From positions 1 to 18,894 of the forward strand of contig CBCOYO010000063.1 of the NCBI GenBank assembly GCA_965114465.1: a stretch of DNA of 18,894 bases, given 5' to 3'. Below are positions 6,686-13,955 of the stretch, piece after piece. The stretch's first letter is position 1. Each line of letters starts with the position of its first letter. The DNA comes from COE1 sp965114465. Lineage in GTDB: Bacteria; Bacillota; Clostridia; Lachnospirales; Lachnospiraceae. The translations under genes were made by a program, and so were the position numbers. Below the pieces are notes generated by a model. The model worked only from the letters and a program-made list of their open reading frames with translations. It was not told the origin of the DNA and did no database searches.

Positions 6686-7966
6686 CTAAATCGTATCCCA
6701 ATAGTACAATACTTTGCGAAAGTCCCGATTGGCCAGCGCTTTGCTATTGATAAAGAAATAGACAACGCCCTCCTCCATCCAAAGCACAGGCTCTAAGTCT
6801 TTCTTTCCTTCCAAATAAATTTGAAGCAGCATGGTATCATAATATTTCGGTATTTCTTTTACAAAATTACTTTCAAAAATTGGGTATCCCAGCATATGAT
6901 TCCCATGATAAGTTAACGTGTTTTGTAAATAACAAAAATCCTCTTTATTTAAGATCGTCCGCGTCTTTTGTTTGCCTATATCTTCCCCTTTTAATGCTCT
7001 GATAACTCTACGAAATATCGTATCGAATCGAGAAACCGCAGGTGGCATATACATTTCTTTCGGCGTAACTTTTACATAAATTTCCTTACCAATCAGCCCA
7101 TCTGCGGCGTTCTTCCTATCCGTAGAAACCGGAATATTTAATGCCAACACTTGCTCTCTAGTAACAGAATAATCAACCGTTTCATGATATACTACACGGA
7201 ATGCATTTTGATTATCCGGCTCATCAAAGTCATATCCGTATTGGCACGCCACACTATAAACAATAAAAAATTGCAAAATTCCCTGTTGTGGTAAACATTC
7301 TTGTACTGTATCTGTAGACTGCTCGAAATTTATCTGCGCTAAAAGCATCATTTTATTGCCATCTGCGTCTGTGGGGTATGCCATTGTACTATCCCAATAT
7401 GGCACACCGCCAAACTTGCAGTCAAATAAATCTGGCTTTATGTCTTTTTCAGCCGTTACTGCAAAAGCCAGCTTTTTTGTTTTTTCTTTCATTGTCTGCA
7501 CAATTTGCTCAATTGGATAATTGTAAAAAACAGATTCCGCAAACTCAATTTTTGCCTGCAATATATCTAAAATTTGTGTATGTATCAGGCGGCTTCGTTC
7601 TGGCAAACGGACATAGCGAAGTGCTGGAAGATATAAAAGCAGCGCACAATCTGTAAAATTCGTCTGCACTAAATCCAGCTTTTTGAGTTTTTGGCATTTT
7701 TCAAGAAAAGAAAAATCTGCAACCATTAATGCATTTCGTGTTTGAAACAGCAATGTGTGCAGATTTTCCATCTCAGCGATCACAGAAAAATCATTTTCTT
7801 TATACCGAAAAAACTGTATTGTTTCATCATCTGGCATTTCCTCTTTTTCTGTTAATTCTAATACCTTAATTTTCTTTAAATCATATGGCGTATGTGGAAC
7901 ACTTCCTCTTACTTTTGCTATGGCACGCAAAAGGTGTGGATCAATCGTTCTTTGCGTATGCTGCAT
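6686..7966 (-). CDS. LRR-like / DUF1963 (YwqG family) protein
   Basis: 426 residues from the ATG at 7966, chosen because AAAGGAAT sits 8 bases upstream. The frame extends to a GTG at 8029 with no ribosome binding site. Residues ~60-125 resemble two or three leucine-rich repeats (MENLHTLLFQ, CQKLKKLDLVQTNF, LPALRYVRLPE). From about residue 175 the sequence matches the YwqG/DUF1963 pattern: CKFGGVPYWDSTMAYPTDAD, MLLAQINF, then a C-terminal MLLQIYLEG and WMEEGVVYFFIN. DUF1963 proteins are cytoplasmic and of unknown function, and are often found near toxin-immunity loci. A binding or immunity role is only a possibility here. Fusion of an LRR-like N-terminus to YwqG is not something I know as standard. 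It is followed after 45 bp by the metallophosphoesterase gene. Confidence 0.78.
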   Translation of the reverse strand: MQHTQRTIDPHLLRAIAKVRGSVPHTPYDLKKIKVLELTEKEEMPDDETIQFFRYKENDFSVIAEMENLHTLLFQTRNALMVADFSFLEKCQKLKKLDLVQTNFTDCALLLYLPALRYVRLPERSRLIHTQILDILQAKIEFAESVFYNYPIEQIVQTMKEKTKKLAFAVTAEKDIKPDLFDCKFGGVPYWDSTMAYPTDADGNKMMLLAQINFEQSTDTVQECLPQQGILQFFIVYSVACQYGYDFDEPDNQNAFRVVYHETVDYSVTREQVLALNIPVSTDRKNAADGLIGKEIYVKVTPKEMYMPPAVSRFDTIFRRVIRALKGEDIGKQKTRTILNKEDFCYLQNTLTYHGNHMLGYPIFESNFVKEIPKYYDTMLLQIYLEGKKDLEPVLWMEEGVVYFFINSKALANRDFRKVLYYWDTI

Positions 7967-8126
7967 ACGTAATTCCTTTCTTTGCTGCCTAATCGTAATG
8001 TGAAATCCTTTGTTATCGCAAAGCTCCACGTGTAATTCGACATTTGCAGGACAATTTCTTTGCGAACAAATTCAAATGAACGGATGGTTGGAATTGGACA
8101 AATTGATAGCGTTTATTGTACTGTTT

Positions 8127-9128
8127 TTACAAGACTTCCCGATACACACGCAATACGTTTTTATTTAAAACATTATCCAACAGTTTTCCCGTAAAGCCTT
8201 TCTTTTCCAATGCAGCAATCAGCTTTTCCATCTGTGCACAATTCTCCATCTCACGTCCGCCGTCAAAACCATCAAAATCCGATCCCAGCCCCAGACATTC
8301 CTGTCCGCCTACCTGCACAATATGCTGTGCATGTTCGGCAATTTTTGCCACAGAGGAATACTGCCCATTTTCCTCATTTAGAAACGCACCATAGTAATTC
8401 AATCCGACAACACCGCCATGTTCTGCAATTGCCCGAATCATCTCGTCAGTAAGATTACGCCTATGGCGGCATAAAGCTCTTGCATTGGAATGACTTGCGA
8501 CAAATGGCTTTTTGGCGTGTCTGGCAATATCCCAAAAACCCGCATCCGATAAATGGGATACATCAACAATTATCCCTAACTCCTCCATGTGTTCCACAAA
8601 CAAAAATCCCGTTTTTGTAAGTCCGTTTGTACCATCAAAACCACAAAGACTGTTAGCAACGGAGGGGTTTTCATCCTGTGCCTGCGTTTGCATAATATTA
8701 GGGAATCCAAGTTCATTTGGATAATTCCAAGTCAATGTCATCATGCGCGCGCCAAACTGATACAACAATTCTAAATTTTCAAGCTGCCCTTTGCAGCAGC
8801 CGCCCTCCTCAATCGTTAGAAGCGCAGATATTTTCCCTTGTTCCTTATTGTTTAGAATATCCTGATAGCACTTTGCAACAGCAATGTCATTTTTATTCTT
8901 TTCTATTTCCTCATAAAATACCGCAATTAATTCCTTCACATACGCATATGGATCAAGACCTTTCTGCAAATCCACAAACATAGCAAAATTCTGCAATAAA
9001 TATCCTGCCTGCTTCATTTTCTGGATATCTATATGCAGATTGTTTTGTGAAAGCGTCTGCGGTTTGTTGCGCCTTTTGCTTTCCCATATCTCAGATATTG
9101 TGTCGCAATGCATATCTGCGATTCTCAT
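8127..9128 (-). CDS. Membrane dipeptidase-type peptidase, family M19
   Basis: 333 residues, typical for bacterial M19 (renal dipeptidase family). Metal and substrate motifs are all present: ADMHCDT (H7, D9), TIEEGG (bridging E near 107-108), VSHLSD (H192), ASHSNARAL (H213), RRNLTDEM (R223/R224) and LGSDFDG (D284). It should hydrolyse dipeptides, possibly including D-residue or peptidoglycan-derived ones. There is no signal peptide or lipobox, so it is cytoplasmic despite the family name. AAAGGAGGG lies upstream of the ATG at good spacing. The family C repeat ends 28 bp before the start codon and so forms part of its leader. The gene upstream ends inside that repeat. Confidence 0.93.
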   Translation of the reverse strand: MRIADMHCDTISEIWESKRRNKPQTLSQNNLHIDIQKMKQAGYLLQNFAMFVDLQKGLDPYAYVKELIAVFYEEIEKNKNDIAVAKCYQDILNNKEQGKISALLTIEEGGCCKGQLENLELLYQFGARMMTLTWNYPNELGFPNIMQTQAQDENPSVANSLCGFDGTNGLTKTGFLFVEHMEELGIIVDVSHLSDAGFWDIARHAKKPFVASHSNARALCRHRRNLTDEMIRAIAEHGGVVGLNYYGAFLNEENGQYSSVAKIAEHAQHIVQVGGQECLGLGSDFDGFDGGREMENCAQMEKLIAALEKKGFTGKLLDNVLNKNVLRVYREVL

Positions 9129-9156
9129 AAATAAAGAACCCTCCTTTAATCCTTAT

Positions 9157-9256
9157 ATACTCACGAACGATTAGGTTTTCTTTTCTGCACAGCCCATATT
9201 GTCCGCTTATAATATGGGCTGTGCAGAAATTGGAAAATCTTAACAGTCGTTAGAAT
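9157..9256 (-). repeat. Family C hairpin repeat, copy 2 (dipeptidase leader)
   Basis: The terminal inverted repeats (ATACTCACGAACGATTAGG against ATTCTAACGACTGTTAAGA) flank a perfect 16-bp hairpin, CTGCACAGCCCATATT / AATATGGGCTGTGCAG, with a GTCCGCTTAT loop. The loop-side halves of the stem differ from copy 1 in both arms, so pairing is kept while sequence changes. One end supplies the last codons and stop of the unrecognised gene to its right. The other end is 28 bp from the dipeptidase ATG. Confidence 0.7.
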
Positions 9257-9860
9257 AAATAATCGACAACGCAATTAATGGTCCGTTATAATAACTTTCT
9301 GTTTTGTAGTTCTTTTTCAACAGATTGAATTGTTCTAATAGAAAAGAAGTGTACTCTGTTTTTCCCTCTCTTGCAAACGCCAGACATGCCTCCGATCTTG
9401 CATAAGGATTCCTAATTTCATCAAACTGTTCCTGTAATAAATGCAAATATTTTTCATCTGTCAGCAGCATTGCGACAACAGCCATCTCTATAAAAATATC
9501 ATAGCCAGATGTACGCAGCTTAGAAATGATCAAAGGTATAACTTCTTCCTGATACGCAAGCACTTTTTCTATAAGCAGGCATCTATTACTAACATCTTTA
9601 ATTTTTCTCATATACCGCAGGATATCTTGCGGATTAGATAGATGCTCAATATATTGCCGTTCTTCGTTTATAAGTTTTTGTCTTTCTGAATCAAACAACA
9701 ATTCCTGCGTACGATCCAGTAACTTTTTTCCCTCTGGAGCAGCAAACATTTTTGCATTGAAAAATGTAAACATTTGCGGCGAAAGATCATCAATTATATT
9801 ATCCTTAAAAAAATTTTCCGGCAGCATTCCCTGCTTCATTCCTGTATATTTCAAATTCAT
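9240..9860 (-). CDS. Unrecognised alpha-helical (HEAT-like?) protein, 3' end altered
   Basis: 206 residues, not recognised. The sequence is helical and Leu/Glu/Lys-rich, with amphipathic helix pairs from about residue 75 onward (DILRYMRKIK, EEVIPLIISKL, IEMAVVAMLL, EKYLHLLQEQF, RSEACLAFAREG). These are reminiscent of HEAT-type solenoids but without a clear consensus. No signal peptide or membrane segment. The last residues, SNDC plus stop, are encoded by the terminal repeat of the family C element, so the original C-terminus was probably replaced or truncated. GGAGG lies only 1 base before the ATG at 9860. A TTG two codons later (9854) has better spacing, so the start is uncertain. It lies 31 bp after the preceding gene and is probably cotranscribed with it. 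Confidence 0.7.
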   Translation of the reverse strand: MNLKYTGMKQGMLPENFFKDNIIDDLSPQMFTFFNAKMFAAPEGKKLLDRTQELLFDSERQKLINEERQYIEHLSNPQDILRYMRKIKDVSNRCLLIEKVLAYQEEVIPLIISKLRTSGYDIFIEMAVVAMLLTDEKYLHLLQEQFDEIRNPYARSEACLAFAREGKTEYTSFLLEQFNLLKKNYKTESYYNGPLIALSIIYSNDC

Positions 9861-9891
9861 TCCTCCATAACAATACTCGAAATTTTAAATA

Positions 9892-10485
9892 TTAAGAGAA
9901 AAATTTTTCTTTTAAGTTTGCAATTTTCCTCAATAAACCGCCTTTTTTTTCATCTGCGCAAACTGTAAAATCAAACTTTTCATCGTTCTTCACTGTAGCG
10001 CCAAATGTACTTTCAACAAATGAAAAATATCCATCTAATCCCCCTTCATTTTCCCAAAAATCAACCGATTCTTTTAAACGTATTAAACAAAGCACCGGAA
10101 CTTTATAATACTCCGTTAATACCTCTTTATCCTCTAAATTATATGATTTCCCCAATAGAGCTCTAATTTCGTCGTTTGTAAAAGGGTCAAATGCCATTAA
10201 TAATGCGTGTACAAGCCGTTTATTATCCTCTGTTTCAAATGTACCCAGATCGTACTCTTCTCCTGTTAGATACTGCTTTACTTGAAAAAGCGCCAAAGAA
10301 ACAGCTTCAGACATTCTACGTCCACTTGAAGACGGATATTTACGGTGAATCTTTAATGCATTACTTTCCATTGGAAAGAAGACTACTTCATAATTTTTTT
10401 CTTCACCTTTTTGTATCCTGCCGAACCCCTGTGCCATTTCTCCACAAATTTTATCAAACTTATATTGGTTTATCTTTACTGCCAT
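9892..10485 (-). CDS. Unrecognised cytoplasmic protein
   Basis: 197 residues from the ATG at 10485, preceded by GAGGGAG at 7 bases. An upstream TTG at 10506 is in frame but precedes the ribosome binding site. No family recognised. Visible features are an N-terminal KINQYKFDKICGEMAQGFGR, a central acidic/charged region, and a basic C-terminus (GGLLRKIANLKEKFF). There are no membrane segments, metal motifs or Walker motifs. It starts 30 bp after the tandem-HAD gene and ends 31 bp before the next unrecognised gene. This regular spacing suggests one operon of three. Confidence 0.75.
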   Translation of the reverse strand: MAVKINQYKFDKICGEMAQGFGRIQKGEEKNYEVVFFPMESNALKIHRKYPSSSGRRMSEAVSLALFQVKQYLTGEEYDLGTFETEDNKRLVHALLMAFDPFTNDEIRALLGKSYNLEDKEVLTEYYKVPVLCLIRLKESVDFWENEGGLDGYFSFVESTFGATVKNDEKFDFTVCADEKKGGLLRKIANLKEKFFS

Positions 10486-10515
10486 CTTAGAACTCCCTCT
10501 AAACAAAGTTTATTT

Positions 10516-11658
10516 TTAATTATCCTCTCCGCCTAATATCAAAATTGCATTATGTGCGCATTCTCGATCCAGTCCGGTTCCTCTGCCGGTTTTCATGCAG
10601 GAAGTGCATACAACATGCGACTCCAGCCAATTCCACTTCCAAAATGTTTCATCATCTAATATCACGAACTTCTCAACGTCTGGTCTTTGGCAAAGCCATG
10701 CACGCACTTCAAACGGACGACCATCTGGCCCATTAAAATAAAGCGGCGTGCTGCCTGCAATTTTAATATGATATCGATCCAGACACTCAAATAATGCTTC
10801 CATTGACTTATCCGATCCATCGAAATTATGGTGCGCATAACTGCTAAAACCATAGCGCCACGATGAAGAAAGTATCACCTCCGCACCTGTTTTTTCTATA
10901 ATTGTACTTAAATTTCGTACAAAATAGTCGTCAATAATCACGCCTTTTTTATCCCTGTTCTCGCCGTCATCATTTAGCACACCGTCAATATCAAGAAAAA
11001 TTACTTTTTTATAATGATCATCTATTAATTTTGTAGTGCCAATTCGCTTAGGGTCGGTCTTTTCGTAATAACGCCCCTCCCAAAACGGCCCAAACTCCAA
11101 AATGCGTCCCGCTTTCCACATCGAAGCCGCCGTTAAAAAACTTTCTCTGCCAGTGTAAACGGTATGCCCGCGATAGTGTTTTTCCATATCCAGATCATCA
11201 ATTACCACATATGATTTTAAGTTGGGATGTGCTGCAAGATATTCCTTTATTTCTTCAGGCTTAAAGCTATGCATTGTATACGGAGTCATATCCGTAATAA
11301 ATTCGTCAAGCTGATGCAGGCGGAACAACAGTTTTAACTGCTCCAATGATTTTGACCGTTTCCAATCAGAAGAAATTACAATTTCAGCGTCATAATATTC
11401 TAATAGGCGTCGTAGATTTTTCACTGCCTGTTCATGCCAGTCATAGTACACAGCGCCTACATCATATTTATCCAATTCCAGATAAGCGTTGTCTTTCATT
11501 TTTTCCGCAATATCTGCTCTTGTCTGTATCAAGTCATAATCAAACCGATTCTGACTGACACCCGGCTGAAGAACACCGTCAATATCCAAAAATACCACAT
11601 TGCGCTCCTCATCCTTCCTGTCGCGCAAACGCTCTGCCCTATTGTAAGAATATGCCAT
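10516..11658 (-). CDS. Tandem HAD-domain protein (HAD_SAK-like)
   Basis: 380 residues from the ATG at 11658, chosen because AAGGGGG sits just upstream; a TTG at 11679 is in frame but lacks a site. Two HAD phosphohydrolase domains lie in series. The first has VVFLDIDGV (D25, D27), VISSDWK (S96-97) and YVVIDDLDM (D154-155). The second has VIFLDIDGV (D223, D225), ILSSSWR (S264-266) and FVILDDETFW (D335-336). Both nucleophile/acid aspartate pairs are intact. The pattern resembles the HAD domain of 'Swiss Army Knife' RNA-repair proteins (PF18143 type), normally a single domain of ~160 residues. An activity on phosphorylated nucleic-acid ends or small phosphates is possible; the substrate is unknown. 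A weak promoter (TTGCAA/TATAAA on minus, around 11719-11745) may drive the run of genes to its left. Confidence 0.85.
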   Translation of the reverse strand: MAYSYNRAERLRDRKDEERNVVFLDIDGVLQPGVSQNRFDYDLIQTRADIAEKMKDNAYLELDKYDVGAVYYDWHEQAVKNLRRLLEYYDAEIVISSDWKRSKSLEQLKLLFRLHQLDEFITDMTPYTMHSFKPEEIKEYLAAHPNLKSYVVIDDLDMEKHYRGHTVYTGRESFLTAASMWKAGRILEFGPFWEGRYYEKTDPKRIGTTKLIDDHYKKVIFLDIDGVLNDDGENRDKKGVIIDDYFVRNLSTIIEKTGAEVILSSSWRYGFSSYAHHNFDGSDKSMEALFECLDRYHIKIAGSTPLYFNGPDGRPFEVRAWLCQRPDVEKFVILDDETFWKWNWLESHVVCTSCMKTGRGTGLDRECAHNAILILGGEDN

Positions 11659-11796
11659 ACTCCACCCCCTTGTTGTCAAAAAATAGTTACTTTGTATACT
11701 CCATTTTATCTACTTTATTTTATATGAAAGAGCGTGGATTTGCAACTGGATTCTTCAATTTAATAGATATGAAAAACGCTGTCGTTACTTTTCACA

Positions 11797-12831
11797 CTAA
11801 TCCCCTTCCCGCAGAATCCGCTCTTTTGCATTTTTCTGTATCAGTCCCTGTTTATCTGCGATTTTTTGTAACATTCCGTCAAAATAGGTATCAATCCAAA
11901 CAAACGAATTATGGATGCCTGGTACTGCCCACGGTTCTGAAGGAGAGATTGTCATATTTGTATTATTCACTGTAAATTCCTTATTTTCTGGAATTTCCAA
12001 TTCTCCAAAACTTGCTGCGACCCGAAACACAATATCCCGAAAATATTCCTTATCATCAAATCCTGTAAACTCTGCCTGAATATGCTCGGTCTGACAAATC
12101 GCTTCCGAAACATAAATATCCATGCTTTCTTGTATTCCGTACTTCGACCCATCTACCAAATATCGATACGAAAACATATAGAGCTTAGTTCCCTCCTGCG
12201 ACTGATACTGTGTAAAGGTTAAATCAAAAACACGATCCGCAAAGTTTTTCTCCACATACGCTGTGATTGTCTTTTTGCATTGCTCCCAATCGGATAACGC
12301 TTGTACGCTTGCTGGCTCTTTATCACGAATAAGGCAGACGGTATGGCGAATTTCCTCTCCTAACAATGCAAAATTCGCAAATGCATCTCCTGAGTCGGAT
12401 ATCCCTAAAGCCCACGTACTTGGCATCCAAAAGCTGTATTCCTGCGTTCTAATTCCTTCTTTGCTCGTAGGTCTTCTTACCGATATTTTGCGATTTAACT
12501 GCAAACGCATATCAGGATAGATCTTATCCGGATTTGTGATAATCTGTGCATTATCCTCCACAATCTGCGTATAGGAAAAACCGCTTCCCAGAAATTCGTC
12601 CGCAATGCGCCACAGACTGTCCCCTTCGCAGACGGTATATTCCCCCAAGTTCTCCTTATAAATAACGGTTTCACCCTGTTTTTCTGCTGCTATATTATGC
12701 TCCGGCGCACCCGTTATTTTAACCCTACTAGTTTCCGCACGAATCGGTTTTGCAGCCGCCGTATTCGACAACGTCAGCCAAATAGCCAATGACAAGCTTC
12801 CTATCTTCCATGACTTTCTAAGTAATCCCAT
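11797..12831 (-). CDS. Secreted LysM-domain protein
   Basis: 344 residues from the ATG at 12831, which has AAAGGAGG upstream; a TTG at 12855 is in frame but precedes this site. A signal peptide covers about residues 1-27 (basic RKSWK, hydrophobic SLSLAIWLTL, cleavage near AAA-KP). One LysM domain at 65-112 (YTVCEGDSLWRIADEF ... NPDKIYPDMRLQL) should bind peptidoglycan. Residues ~130-344 form a domain I do not recognise. The start lies inside the 3' end of the upstream lipoprotein gene (31-bp overlap), so the two are translationally coupled. Both products act at the cell surface. No strong terminator is visible after the stop; only a weak AACG/CGTT hairpin is seen. Confidence 0.85.
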   Translation of the reverse strand: MGLLRKSWKIGSLSLAIWLTLSNTAAAKPIRAETSRVKITGAPEHNIAAEKQGETVIYKENLGEYTVCEGDSLWRIADEFLGSGFSYTQIVEDNAQIITNPDKIYPDMRLQLNRKISVRRPTSKEGIRTQEYSFWMPSTWALGISDSGDAFANFALLGEEIRHTVCLIRDKEPASVQALSDWEQCKKTITAYVEKNFADRVFDLTFTQYQSQEGTKLYMFSYRYLVDGSKYGIQESMDIYVSEAICQTEHIQAEFTGFDDKEYFRDIVFRVAASFGELEIPENKEFTVNNTNMTISPSEPWAVPGIHNSFVWIDTYFDGMLQKIADKQGLIQKNAKERILREGD

Positions 12832-13748
12832 ACACCTGCCTCCTTTCCCAGCCAAAGATTATCCTTTCGATCCGCACATTCTAAGACCGTTCCTGCTGTT
12901 TCCGAAGCATTGTATAAGTTCCAAAATTCAGACTCTGTCTGGTATGGCGCAAGCAAATCGCTTTCCATATGTACCGCAATGCTATTATCCATCGGCAAAT
13001 CATTTACTACTATATTTGCCTTGGGATCATAAGCAATCCCAATCACAAAATCCTTATTTTCATCCAAATAATAAAACGGTGTCAGCAAATAATCCTCTGC
13101 GGTTTCCTGATCCTCGCCCAAAAACCACGCAAGAATCGTTTGATAGGTATCATCATCCTCCTGTATCATATCGCCGTAATCACCGCTTGCATATGCCTGC
13201 TGACACCAAAGTTTTGAGAAATCTTCATTAATTGTTAAAATATCGGAAAGCGTATAATTTTTTCCTGTCGTCAAATCAACATTGGCAGCACGCTCTGTCA
13301 TATGAATATAATAGACTGGCGAAATCGGTGCATAAGCCTCCTGAAAATGTACACTCACCAAATGCTGACTATGATAGGGTACTTCACAATGTACATCACT
13401 GCTAAAAATACTGTATTCTTTCTGTAATTCTTTTACCTCAGTATCTGGCTCAAGATGCCAGTAATTTACCTTTTCCATTGCCATCTTGTAAAAAATATCG
13501 TTGATTGCTGCCACCTGCTCTGTTTCGATATCCTGCAAAACTGGATATTCAATTGTCAGCACATCCCAATAATCATACTTTTCCGAATACTCCACAAAAT
13601 ATTGTTCCTTTTGGATTTTATAATCCTGATATCCGCTGGGAAGCGTTTCTTTGCTGCTGGCACATCCTCCTGTTATAAGCAATCCGCCAACCGTTGCAAA
13701 CCTTACCAGCATTCCAAAATATCTGTTTGCATTTATCCTTTTTCGCAT
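12801..13748 (-). CDS. Putative lipoprotein, possibly DUF3298-like
   Basis: 315 residues from the ATG at 13748, chosen for AAAGGGGGAATC just upstream; the frame runs open to 13838. A basic N-terminus and hydrophobic stretch end in LLITGGCASS, giving a lipid-modified Cys at residue 29. The lipobox is slightly irregular (Thr at -3). The mature part contains DVLTIEYPVLQ near the front, VDLTTGKNYTLSDIL, and FYYLDENKDFVIGIAYDP. These resemble DUF3298-type extracellular domains (as in RsiV and PdaC), though that match is from memory of the pattern. It is the first gene of a coupled pair with the LysM protein, behind a promoter with four 11-bp-spaced repeats. Confidence 0.8.
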   Translation of the reverse strand: MRKRINANRYFGMLVRFATVGGLLITGGCASSKETLPSGYQDYKIQKEQYFVEYSEKYDYWDVLTIEYPVLQDIETEQVAAINDIFYKMAMEKVNYWHLEPDTEVKELQKEYSIFSSDVHCEVPYHSQHLVSVHFQEAYAPISPVYYIHMTERAANVDLTTGKNYTLSDILTINEDFSKLWCQQAYASGDYGDMIQEDDDTYQTILAWFLGEDQETAEDYLLTPFYYLDENKDFVIGIAYDPKANIVVNDLPMDNSIAVHMESDLLAPYQTESEFWNLYNASETAGTVLECADRKDNLWLGKEAGVWDYLESHGR

Positions 13749-13815
13749 AAAGATTCCCCCTTTATTTTTAACACATTTTGCCAAGCGGCATATTATCCGC
13801 ATACACCTATTTGTT

Positions 13816-13870
13816 ATTATAAAGGGGAAATGCATCAAAATTGCATCATTTTTGTATCAGAATTGCATCA
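13816..13870 (-). promoter_or_regulatory. Promoter with four-repeat PhoB/OmpR-type operator
   Basis: On the minus strand, four 7-bp direct repeats (TGATGCA, TGATACA, TGATGCA, TGATGCA) lie at 13870-13864, 13859-13853, 13848-13842 and 13837-13831. They are separated by 4-bp AT-rich spacers, an exact 11-bp period. The last repeat ends 9 bp before a perfect TATAAT (13821-13816). No TTGACA-like -35 is present; the repeats occupy its place. Transcription should start near 13809, about 60 bases before the lipoprotein ATG. PhoB/OmpR-family response regulators bind this kind of array and activate from this position. The regulator itself is not in the window. Confidence 0.75.
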
Positions 13871-13955
13871 TTTTACATTTTTATCCTATTTATTCCATAA
13901 TTTTACTGTACTATATTGTATTTATTATACATTAAAAGTTTCTTTGTATACTTTT

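Noticed and set aside
6156..6750. Plus-strand open frames opposite the metallophosphoesterase gene
   Set aside because: No ribosome binding sites or recognisable domains; the minus strand has complete catalytic motifs across the same bases.
3041..11658. An anti-phage defence island (AAA/PD-(D/E)XK, MBL, metallophosphoesterase, HAD, orphan proteins)
   Set aside because: None of the genes forms a known defence operon, the AAA gene is on the opposite strand from the rest, and several products (M19 dipeptidase, MBL hydrolase) are ordinary metabolic enzymes.
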